The position numbers and the translations under genes were made by a program. Positions 1 to 6,188 of a stretch of 7,397 nucleotides of DNA are shown in pieces. The notes beneath the pieces were generated by a model. The model was not told the DNA's origin and did not search any database. It worked only from the letters and a program-made list of their open reading frames with translations. This stretch comes from Asticcacaulis sp. UBA2476 (GTDB lineage: Bacteria; Pseudomonadota; Alphaproteobacteria; Caulobacterales; Caulobacteraceae), in contig DDPE01000086.1 of assembly GCA_002342035.1 (NCBI GenBank), forward strand, positions 1 to 7,397, given 5' to 3'. Position 1 is the stretch's first letter. Every line of letters starts with the position of its first letter.

Positions 1-372
1 CGGGGGCGCACCATTCACCGGAACCGGCGGCTGCGGTTGCTCGGTCGGCGGGACCGGCATGATCGGCCCTTCGGTCAGGGGTGTGGCCGGTTGGTCCATG
101 ACCACCGATCCCGGCGGGGTCTGAGGCTCAGTCTGCGGCGGTGTTTGCGCGGCGGTTGGGTTTTGGCGATTATTGCTGAGGGTCACCAGGGTGACGGCCC
201 CCAGAAACACCGCCCCCAATATGCCACCGGCCAAGACCAGCGCGTCCTTGGCGTTTGATTTTTGCGCCACATCAGGCAGGGATCGGGTCGAGGCGGCCTT
301 AAGCTCAGCAGAATCCATCTGAGTGCGCGGATCTTTTTGCGGCTGAGTTGATGAGGACAGATTGTATTTCAT
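1..372 (-). CDS. virB10: VirB10, type IV secretion core protein (N-terminal part, cut by window edge)
   Basis: I translated this by hand: 124 codons run without a stop from an ATG at 372-370 to the window edge. Residues 1-43 are hydrophilic and cytosolic. Residues 44-66 form one hydrophobic helix (ALVLAGGILGAVFLGAV). From about residue 72 the chain is rich in Pro, Gln and Thr (QTPPQTEPQTPPG and PVPPTEQPQPPVPV). This is the VirB10/TraF/TrbI plan: short cytosolic N-terminus, one inner-membrane helix, and a proline-rich periplasmic linker before the C-terminal beta-barrel domain, which is not in the window. VirB10 spans the envelope and carries the energy signal from the ATPases to the outer-membrane pore. 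The call rests on this architecture and on its place one base after virB9. A second in-frame Met at residue 19 is less likely as the start, because a strong Shine-Dalgarno sits before the first. Confidence 0.88.
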   Translation of the reverse strand, partial: MKYNLSSSTQPQKDPRTQMDSAELKAASTRSLPDVAQKSNAKDALVLAGGILGAVFLGAVTLVTLSNNRQNPTAAQTPPQTEPQTPPGSVVMDQPATPLTEGPIMPVPPTEQPQPPVPVNGAPP

Positions 373-373
373 T

Positions 374-1216
374 TTACTGGCCCTCCGACGGGGCGGCGGC
401 TTCGGTGTTGCAGCCGAACAGGCAGAATTTCTTCTTTTCCGGCTCCGGGCGGGGCCTGGGCGAATTGGCGTCAAGCTGAGGCGGCGTGAAGCCTTCGTTA
501 TAAAGCACGGTACGGCCCTCACCTTTGCGCAGGGCGAAGGCCGGGGCGATTTGTTCGATCACGATATAGCCTTCGACATGGGCGAAATTGACCATGCTTT
601 CAGTGCCATCATACCCCAACGCATAGATGGCCGGGATAACCAGACCCTGCGACCAGCGCATATAGGTTGAGGTGCCATCATCGAAAACGCGCAACGGCAC
701 CAGATCAGCCTGACCCGAGAACGTATAGTCGGTATTGCGCTTTTCCGGCAGACGGGATGCCGGTTCGGTTACCACCTGACCATCGGCCGTCACCACAGGG
801 GCGGGATCAGGCGCATACTGGAAGCGCAGATCATAGGTGACCTCGCCGCGCCTGCAGGCCGTGCTGTCGCGCGCGTTAAGTTCAAAGCTGTAGTTTCGCT
901 TATCAGTTACCACCGTCATGTTGGTATGGGCCGATTTTACGAAGGGTTTGATAAACATGATGTTGCCGCGCTTATTGGGCGTGGCCTGCCACTGGGCGGC
1001 GTCACCTATGGCGATGTTCTCAACCTTTTCATTGTCGGCAAACGATAGCATGGTTTGAAAGCCAAGGCAGGTATCAAGCTGAACGACCGCGCCGTCATCG
1101 AATTTGATGTTGCGAATACGGTCATCCGATCCGACCGCGCTGACCTGAGCCAGGGCGGGCGCGCCAAAACTGAGCGCGGATGCGGTTAACAGGCAGATAA
1201 GCGGTAAGTGTCTCAT
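374..1216 (-). CDS. virB9: VirB9, periplasmic/outer-membrane core protein of the type IV secretion system
   Basis: The 280-residue product starts with a Sec signal peptide (about residues 1-23, ending APALA before Gln24). An N-terminal beta domain follows (about 28-135), then a linker and the typical VirB9 C-terminal domain (about 162-245) with Tyr164, the DDGTSTYMRW stretch at 179-188, IPAIYAL, and a final RKGEGRTVLYNEG segment. VirB9 forms the ring of the outer-membrane core with VirB10 and normally with the lipoprotein VirB7. After residue 250 there is an unusual charged tail, RPRPEPEKKK followed by Cys265 and Cys269; the mature protein also has Cys50 and Cys121. The ATG overlaps the virB6 stop as ATGA, so translation is probably coupled, and I see only a weak ribosome site. 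No virB7 or virB8 gene lies upstream. TrbG of trb systems is the alternative family name, but the neighbours favour VirB9. Confidence 0.95.
   Translation of the reverse strand: MRHLPLICLLTASALSFGAPALAQVSAVGSDDRIRNIKFDDGAVVQLDTCLGFQTMLSFADNEKVENIAIGDAAQWQATPNKRGNIMFIKPFVKSAHTNMTVVTDKRNYSFELNARDSTACRRGEVTYDLRFQYAPDPAPVVTADGQVVTEPASRLPEKRNTDYTFSGQADLVPLRVFDDGTSTYMRWSQGLVIPAIYALGYDGTESMVNFAHVEGYIVIEQIAPAFALRKGEGRTVLYNEGFTPPQLDANSPRPRPEPEKKKFCLFGCNTEAAAPSEGQ
381..386 (-). promoter_or_regulatory. Strong Shine-Dalgarno for virB10 inside the virB9 end
   Basis: The minus strand reads GGAGGG here, 8 bases before the virB10 ATG at 372. It lies within the last codons of virB9. It is the clearest ribosome binding site in the operon and fixes the virB10 start. 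The virB9 stop and virB10 start are arranged TAA-A-ATG, so coupled translation is likely as well. Confidence 0.7.
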
Positions 1217-2430
1217 GAACCCGGTGTCTTTGATAAGGGGGCGGTGGCCGCAGAGGGTGCGTTTGAACGGAACCTCTGGCCAAGGCCCTGAACAGTGTTG
1301 GCGCGGCGGGTGCCGGATGATGATGAGGCAGATGAGCCTGCGGCTGATTGCACGGTGCTCAAAGAGGTGCTGACGCTTTGCAGGCGGCTGGAATTAGAAA
1401 CGGAGGTGGCGGTGTTTGAACCGGCGGTTCCCATCCGGTTGATCAAGCCTTGCGTTTGCAGGGCGGCGGATTGTCCGGCAGCCAGGGTCTGGGCGACCTG
1501 AACATTTTCAGGGGTTTGCGGCTCAGAACGGCCTTTGAGCGGATGCCAGCCCTTGAGCATATTAAACGCCGTCCACATCAGCAGCAGCAACAGCGTGGCA
1601 TATATGATCGAGCCCATAAACAGAATGACGATCGGCTGAATGTCATTGAGCGCTTTTAAGGGGTCGTTCGATATGGCCAGAATGACCGGACTGAGCAGGG
1701 TCAGGCAGGCTGAACCGCCTAAGACCACCAGCATCGGCACAAACGCAAACCCGACGGCGGTTCTCAACCAACCCTCGAACAGGCCACGCGTCGAGGAAAA
1801 TAGCGCAAAGATCACAAATATTGGCCCCGTCGCCAGCAATAATGTCAGGATCAGGCGCGACAGGATGAGCGTCCCGACCGTCGATAGCAATAGAATAAGC
1901 CCCGACCCCCACAGCAGGTCAGACGCGGTCGTCTTACCGTTGCGCATCAAAGATGTGGTGGTCTGCGCCGTCTGGGCGGTAGAATTTTCAAGCGCAGTGG
2001 CGGCATCGGCAAAATGCACAAACAGCACATCCAGACGGCGTGAAAAGGCGATAGTCGCCCCGCCGGGGGAGCCGGTAAGGGCAGCGGCAATCTCATCCGG
2101 CCCACGCGTCAGCAGGTTATAGACCACGGTCTGGTAAGCGGGCCAGGCGGTGACAAACGTCAGCACAAGTCCGATGGCGAGCACGCGCGGGCTCATGGTC
2201 GTCAAGGTCATGCGTGTCCGGCCGGTGATCAGGCCATAGGCCAGAAACGCGATATAAAGCGTCAGCAGTGCGGTCAGCACCGAGCCCAGCATCCCGCCGG
2301 AGCCGAACAGACGGGCAAAGCTCGATTCCACGACCTGGCTGATTTGACAATCGACGCTGATCAGGGCGCCGGAAATGCCCGTTGAGCCTTCCAGCGGCAT
2401 GGACGGGCAGGCGGATATCACCGGGGTCAT
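1213..2430 (-). CDS. virB6: VirB6/TrbL-family polytopic inner-membrane protein
   Basis: The 405-residue product has about six hydrophobic segments, near residues 48-69, 82-103, 176-192, 193-213, 222-250 and 264-288. A longer hydrophilic, presumably periplasmic, loop lies between the second and third (about 104-170). This matches the VirB6/TrbL family, whose members line the inner-membrane part of the T4SS channel and contact the substrate in the Agrobacterium system. The tail from about 296 to 405 is a low-complexity stretch rich in Ser, Thr, Ala and Gln with several Arg. Length is somewhat above the roughly 300 residues of Agrobacterium VirB6 but well short of the extended VirB6 proteins of Rickettsiales. 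The gene overlaps virB4 by 4 bp upstream (ATGA) and virB9 by 4 bp downstream (ATGA). Sequence in this family is poorly conserved, so the call depends on topology and position. Confidence 0.88.
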   Translation of the reverse strand: MTPVISACPSMPLEGSTGISGALISVDCQISQVVESSFARLFGSGGMLGSVLTALLTLYIAFLAYGLITGRTRMTLTTMSPRVLAIGLVLTFVTAWPAYQTVVYNLLTRGPDEIAAALTGSPGGATIAFSRRLDVLFVHFADAATALENSTAQTAQTTTSLMRNGKTTASDLLWGSGLILLLSTVGTLILSRLILTLLLATGPIFVIFALFSSTRGLFEGWLRTAVGFAFVPMLVVLGGSACLTLLSPVILAISNDPLKALNDIQPIVILFMGSIIYATLLLLLMWTAFNMLKGWHPLKGRSEPQTPENVQVAQTLAAGQSAALQTQGLINRMGTAGSNTATSVSNSSRLQSVSTSLSTVQSAAGSSASSSSGTRRANTVQGLGQRFRSNAPSAATAPLSKTPGS

Positions 2431-4862
2431 GAGGCCCCCGCTTTCAGACGCGGCTCGTCAAACGTGGCGGGTTTGCCCGGATAGGGCGTGCCGACCAGCG
2501 GCTGCCACCAGTGAGCCGGATCGTCGCCTAGCTCGGCGCGCAGTTCATCCAGACGGCGCACGGTAGATTCCCGGCCCGACAGCACGGTCAGCAGATCCGG
2601 CATGGCCGACAGGTCAAGGCGGGCAACGACCGAATGGTTGCCGTGCTTGACCAGAAACGCCCGCGCATGGGACGGCAGGGCGCGGATCAGGCCGACTTCG
2701 TGTTCGGACAGACCAAAACCTTCGCCGTAATCATCCATTTGGGCGCGCGGATTGGCCATGAAAATCTGGGTGGCAGATTGTTCGATAATGGCCGAGGAAA
2801 TACGGCTGTCGAGCGCATCCGACGCACTCTGGGTGCCAAACCCAAGGATAGCGTTACGCTTTCTAAGGGTTTTCATCCAGTCGCGGATGCGGGCGGCGAA
2901 GATTTCGTCGTCCAGCGCCTTCCAGCCCTCATCGATCAGGATCATGGTCGGATTGCCATCGAGCCGTTCTTCGACCCGGTGGAACAGGTACATCATGATC
3001 GGCGTGCGCAAAGCGGGCTGATCCAGGAACTGGGTCATGTCAAAGCCCAGCACGCGGGCCTCAAGGTCGAGGTGATCGACTTCGTTATCGAACAGCCACG
3101 CCCACTCACCGCTGCCGACCCACGGGGCCAGACGGGTGGCCAAATCGCCTTGGGACGGGCGGCGTGACCCGCCGAGCAGTTCCTGGAAATAGCGCAGGCG
3201 GCGATAGCGGGGTTCCTGCTCGAACTGGCTGTCGACGGCGGCGGCGATAACGGCGTCTTCATCGGGGGCTAAAGGTGTGCCATCGCCGGTGATCAGACGG
3301 CTGATGAAATCGCGCAGAAAGGCGCGGTTGGTCGCGGTATCGGGTAGTTGCAGGGGATTAAAACCAGTCGGCTCTCCCGCCCGCAAAGCGGCATAGTGGC
3401 CGCCGATGGCGCGGATAAAGATCTCCGCCCCGCGGTCTTTGTCGAAGACGATGGTGCGCGGATTGATCTTTTGAGCCTGGGCTGCCAGGAAATTCAGCAC
3501 GACCGTCTTACCCGAACCGGACGGGCCGATAATGGTGAAATTGCCAAGGTCAGCCGCGTGGAAATTAAAGAAATACGGCGTGGCTGAGGTGGTTTCCAAA
3601 ACCGTGATGGCGTCGCCCCAGTGATTGCCCGCGGCCTTACCGAGCGCAAAGCCGTGCAGGCTGGCCATGCCGGCAAAGGCCGAGTTCGAGATCAAAGCGC
3701 GGCGGGCGATATAGTTTTCATTGCCCGGAAACTGCGCCCAGAACGCCGGTTCCAGATTGATATCTTCGCGCACCGAAATTGAGCCAATATCAGCCAGTGC
3801 CGATGAACACTGCGCGGCGGCTTGATCGAGTTGTTCAAGCGTTGGCGTGCGCACCATGACCGACAGGTGATGCTCACCCAGGGTCGTCTGACCGGACGCC
3901 AGTTCGTCCTTGGCGTTCATCAGACCGGCCCGCAGGGTCACGCCGTCATCGTCGGCGGCGCGCAGACGGCGCAGGGCCAGGCCCACCCGCTCAAGGCCGA
4001 TCTGACGATCCACAAACTGAAAGCTTTGGGACAGCGTCATCTCATAGGGCAGATGCAGCAGGGCATCCAGCATCCCCGGCACCGCATGGGGTGGGTATTC
4101 CTTGACCGACAGCATGGCCCCGAAGCTTTTGGCATCACTGGCCGATTTAAGCTCCAGCGCATCGACGCCGACACTTAAGCGCTGATAGGGGATGTAATGC
4201 CCAAGGTCGTCCTTGGCGGTCAGGGTTGGGCGCATGACCGGGCGCATTTCACCGTGGAAAATCGCCGACAGCAGTTCCAGCGGCTCATTGCAGCGGCCAT
4301 CCTTGGTATCATAGCCGCCGAGCAAACGCGGGCCATAGCGACCAAGGGCGGCCATCAGGGCTTCGCGCGCAGCATCGAGGTCCCGCATATCGCGGTGGAT
4401 TTCCGCTTCGCGGTCGGTAGCACCACTGCCGAACATCTTGGCCAGGCCTTCGGCCAGACCCGCCTTACCCTTGGCCGGGCGACGGACGATAGTGATAAAC
4501 AGGTCGTTGACGAACAACTGGCGCGAGCTCAGGCGCGCCTGCCAGCGGTCATTGATGTGTTCGGCGACAGCATTATCGAACTGGCCGGAGGTTGCCACAC
4601 TGACCTTACGGCGCAGGATATGGTGGTGCAGCACCAGCCGCGAATGGCCAATGGCCTTGAGCGCGCTTTCACGCAGGGCATGCAGCGTATTGAGGTCAGT
4701 AGTGTCTGCGGTTTCAAACCCGAAGCCGTCGATATAGAGCGCCTGCATCAGTGAGCCATCACGCAGCACGACGGTGGAATCGTTGAACAGGTGCGAATAG
4801 GGCAAGCGGTCGCCTATTCTCTGTTCTTTTGGCCCCAGACCTAAAAATCCGTTTACGGACAT
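2427..4862 (-). CDS. virB4: VirB4, type IV secretion ATPase (CagE/TrbE/VirB4 family)
   Basis: This 811-residue protein is full length for VirB4. The N-terminal half (about 1-420) is the CagE/TrbE/VirB domain. The C-terminal half is a RecA-like P-loop ATPase: Walker A GPSGSGKT at 446-453, Walker B MILIDEGWK at 640-648 with Asp644-Glu645, a GTQSASD motif around 676-682, and TQIFMANPRAQ shortly after. All key nucleotide-binding residues are present. VirB4 sits at the cytoplasmic base of the machine, where it powers pilin extraction from the membrane and substrate transfer, working with VirB3, VirB6, VirB11 and VirB10. It follows virB3 by 15 bp with only a weak AGG-type ribosome site, and its stop overlaps the virB6 start. 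No virB5 gene follows it, which is where one usually sits. Several long open frames on the opposite strand are codon-bias shadows. Confidence 0.98.
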   Translation of the reverse strand: MSVNGFLGLGPKEQRIGDRLPYSHLFNDSTVVLRDGSLMQALYIDGFGFETADTTDLNTLHALRESALKAIGHSRLVLHHHILRRKVSVATSGQFDNAVAEHINDRWQARLSSRQLFVNDLFITIVRRPAKGKAGLAEGLAKMFGSGATDREAEIHRDMRDLDAAREALMAALGRYGPRLLGGYDTKDGRCNEPLELLSAIFHGEMRPVMRPTLTAKDDLGHYIPYQRLSVGVDALELKSASDAKSFGAMLSVKEYPPHAVPGMLDALLHLPYEMTLSQSFQFVDRQIGLERVGLALRRLRAADDDGVTLRAGLMNAKDELASGQTTLGEHHLSVMVRTPTLEQLDQAAAQCSSALADIGSISVREDINLEPAFWAQFPGNENYIARRALISNSAFAGMASLHGFALGKAAGNHWGDAITVLETTSATPYFFNFHAADLGNFTIIGPSGSGKTVVLNFLAAQAQKINPRTIVFDKDRGAEIFIRAIGGHYAALRAGEPTGFNPLQLPDTATNRAFLRDFISRLITGDGTPLAPDEDAVIAAAVDSQFEQEPRYRRLRYFQELLGGSRRPSQGDLATRLAPWVGSGEWAWLFDNEVDHLDLEARVLGFDMTQFLDQPALRTPIMMYLFHRVEERLDGNPTMILIDEGWKALDDEIFAARIRDWMKTLRKRNAILGFGTQSASDALDSRISSAIIEQSATQIFMANPRAQMDDYGEGFGLSEHEVGLIRALPSHARAFLVKHGNHSVVARLDLSAMPDLLTVLSGRESTVRRLDELRAELGDDPAHWWQPLVGTPYPGKPATFDEPRLKAGAS

Positions 4863-4877
4863 ACACTAAAACCTAAT

Positions 4878-5162
4878 TCAGGGCTTATAAGAATTACACC
4901 GCCAGAAGCGATAGTTTTTGATGCGCGGGCATTTCGAGACCTTAGTCAGCCACAGGTCGAAAATGCGCGGTTCACGCAGGCAGGCCAGATATCCGATCAC
5001 ATGCACCAAAAGGGCTATGCCAAACGCCCAGAACGAGCGTGTGATCAGGAAAAACTCGGTCGTGACCACGCCATTGATGATGAAATAGCTATAGGTCACA
5101 CCCCCAAACATCTGCGGCTGGGTCAGGGCGCGAAAGATGGGCGCTTTGACAAGATCGGTCAT
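4878..5162 (-). CDS. virB3: VirB3, small inner-membrane T4SS protein
   Basis: The 94-residue product has the VirB3 layout: a short N-terminus with the family-like APIFRALTQPQMFGGV segment (7-22), hydrophobic stretches at about 22-38 and 43-62, then a basic C-terminal tail ending FWRCNSYKP. VirB3 is an inner-membrane partner of VirB4 and is needed for pilus assembly; some systems fuse the two genes, but here they are separate. It lies 9 bp after virB2 and 15 bp before virB4. The ATG at 5162 is preceded by AGGATCAGG, an acceptable ribosome site that overlaps the virB2 stop region. Nothing appears truncated. Confidence 0.93.
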   Translation of the reverse strand: MTDLVKAPIFRALTQPQMFGGVTYSYFIINGVVTTEFFLITRSFWAFGIALLVHVIGYLACLREPRIFDLWLTKVSKCPRIKNYRFWRCNSYKP

Positions 5163-5171
5163 GGCCTGATC

Positions 5172-5486
5172 CTATCCGGCGGCGGACTGGATGCCCGCCA
5201 CAATGGTCGCCGCGCCAAACAGAATGAACAGGCCAAGGATGACGGTCGCCCCAAAGCGCCAGTTCATTCTTCCGGTGAGCATCATGAAACCGACGGCGGC
5301 GACGGCAATGACGCCGACGGCCGTGGCGACATTGCCGAGCAGCGTGCCCTGTATCCAGTTAACGGCCCCAAGGATCGGGCTTGAGCCCTGCGGGTTCGAC
5401 TGGGCGGTTTGCGCAGCCGCCGTTGTGGCGCTGATCGCATAGGCCAGAAGGGCAGCTACGGGGGCTAAAAACGAAGGGCGTTTCAT
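5172..5486 (-). CDS. virB2: VirB2, major pilin precursor (TrbC/VirB2 family)
   Basis: The precursor is 104 residues. Residues 1-25 form a signal peptide, with a cleavage site after Ala23-Ala24-Ala25. The predicted mature pilin runs from Gln26 to Gly104, 79 residues. It has two hydrophobic helices (about 52-70 and 78-98) joined by the short polar, basic loop TGRMNWR (71-77), which in this family faces the cytoplasm before assembly. VirB2 subunits polymerise into the T4SS pilus. The mature ends, Gln and Gly, are the same residues that join in the cyclic Agrobacterium T-pilin. The gene lies 23 bp after virB1 and 9 bp before virB3. VirB2 proteins are weakly conserved, so signal peptide, size, helix pattern and position carry the call. 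Confidence 0.93.
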   Translation of the reverse strand: MKRPSFLAPVAALLAYAISATTAAAQTAQSNPQGSSPILGAVNWIQGTLLGNVATAVGVIAVAAVGFMMLTGRMNWRFGATVILGLFILFGAATIVAGIQSAAG

Positions 5487-5509
5487 GGCATATCTCTTAA
5501 GGAAAGGGA

Positions 5510-6088
5510 TCAGGAACAGGCCGTTTGCGTCACGGGCGTTTGGGTGTCATTTGGCATGGCTTGCGCCAGACTGTCGAGATTTTTGTCGATATAGGTGCGC
5601 GTCTCACGGTAAGGCGGAATCCCTCCGTAACGATTAACCGCCCCGGCCCCGGCATTATAGGCGGCCAGTGCCAGATCAAGCTGGCCATCAAACCGGTCAA
5701 GCTGTTGCCTAAGGTAAGCCGCACCCCCGTAGATGTTCTGTTCAGGGTCATGGGGATTGACCCCCAATTCGCGCGCGGTGGCCGGCATAAGCTGCATCAG
5801 GCCAATCGCGCCCCGTGGCGAAGTGGCGCTTTGATTAAAGGCGGATTCCTGACGGATAATAGCGGCGATCAGATCGGGGCTCAGGTCAAATTCAGCGGCG
5901 GCGCGCTCAATCGCGGCCTGATAGGGGTAGTTTGCCAGTGGCGATTCAGGTTTAACCGGCGGCATAGACGCACACACCGCCTGTAGGTCGCCCGCGCCAT
6001 TGACCTCGAACACCTGAGCGTGGATGGGGGATGCCCACGCCGGGGCGCAAAGCATGATCATTACGGCATAGGTCGCTCTGATCGTCAT
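5510..6088 (-). CDS. virB1: VirB1, lytic transglycosylase
   Basis: I place the start at ATG 6088, giving 192 residues with a signal peptide (about 1-25, ending SPIHAQ). The SLT domain has the catalytic glutamate in RQESAFN (Glu81), then GAIGLMQLMP (93-102), the GGAAYLRQQL helix (121-130) and AYNAG (143-147), all typical of family 1 lytic transglycosylases. VirB1 cleaves the glycan strand of peptidoglycan so that the T4SS can cross the wall. The same frame stays open upstream to an ATG at 6247, but that extension would overlap the transporter gene by 59 bp and put 53 non-signal-like residues before the signal peptide, so I reject it. A GGGGA lies close before the chosen ATG, with only 3 bases between. 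Cys39 and Cys191, the next-to-last residue, could form a disulphide in the periplasm. Confidence 0.93.
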   Translation of the reverse strand: MTIRATYAVMIMLCAPAWASPIHAQVFEVNGAGDLQAVCASMPPVKPESPLANYPYQAAIERAAAEFDLSPDLIAAIIRQESAFNQSATSPRGAIGLMQLMPATARELGVNPHDPEQNIYGGAAYLRQQLDRFDGQLDLALAAYNAGAGAVNRYGGIPPYRETRTYIDKNLDSLAQAMPNDTQTPVTQTACS

Positions 6089-6188
6089 AAATCCCCGTAG
6101 GCGTGGCTGAAGTCCTTCAAAAAAGCGCTTTATACGGACTATATGACGATTTGATGAATTACCGCCATCCCGTGTGACACACTTTAGT
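6089..6188. other. Intergenic gap between the transporter and the T4SS operon, with short palindromes
   Basis: This is the only real gap in the window, about 100 bp between the transporter stop codon and the virB1 start. It is more AT-rich than the flanking genes. It holds three short perfect inverted repeats: GTGTG-A-CACAC at 6172-6182, AAAGCGCTTT at 6122-6131, and TGAAG-TC-CTTCA at 6108-6119. The last two lie between the promoter candidate and virB1. The stems are too short and lack a T-run, so none looks like an intrinsic terminator. They could be operator sites for a regulator of the virB operon, but such short palindromes also arise by chance. Confidence 0.5.
6129..6158 (-). promoter_or_regulatory. 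Weak candidate promoter for the virB operon
   Basis: On the minus strand, TTCATC (6158-6153) and TATAAA (6134-6129) are separated by 18 bp and could act as -35 and -10 boxes. Another -10-like hexamer, TATAGT, lies at 6143-6138 without a good partner. The -35 match is poor. The position, 40 bp before virB1 in the only sizeable gap, is the main support. The T4SS genes could instead be read through from the transporter. Confidence 0.22.

Noticed and set aside
37..258. Plus-strand open frame at the left edge
   Set aside because: It is antisense to the Pro/Gln-rich VirB10 linker. Its Arg/Gly-rich product is the expected mirror of proline codons.
1640..2122. Plus-strand open frame of 160 codons opposite virB6
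   Set aside because: It is composition-driven. Its product is Arg/Ser/Pro-rich with no domain, while the minus strand encodes clear membrane helices.
2634..3167. Long plus-strand open frame opposite virB4
   Set aside because: It lies entirely within the well-supported VirB4 coding region, shows no domain-like pattern, and is a typical shadow of GC-biased codons.
4197..4754. Plus-strand open frame of 185 codons opposite virB4
   Set aside because: It is antisense to the VirB4 N-terminal domain, has no recognisable motif, and has no separate promoter or ribosome site that I could find.
6172..6182. Possible intrinsic terminator after the transporter gene
   Set aside because: The inverted repeat has only 5-bp arms with a one-base centre and no following T-run, so it does not support termination.
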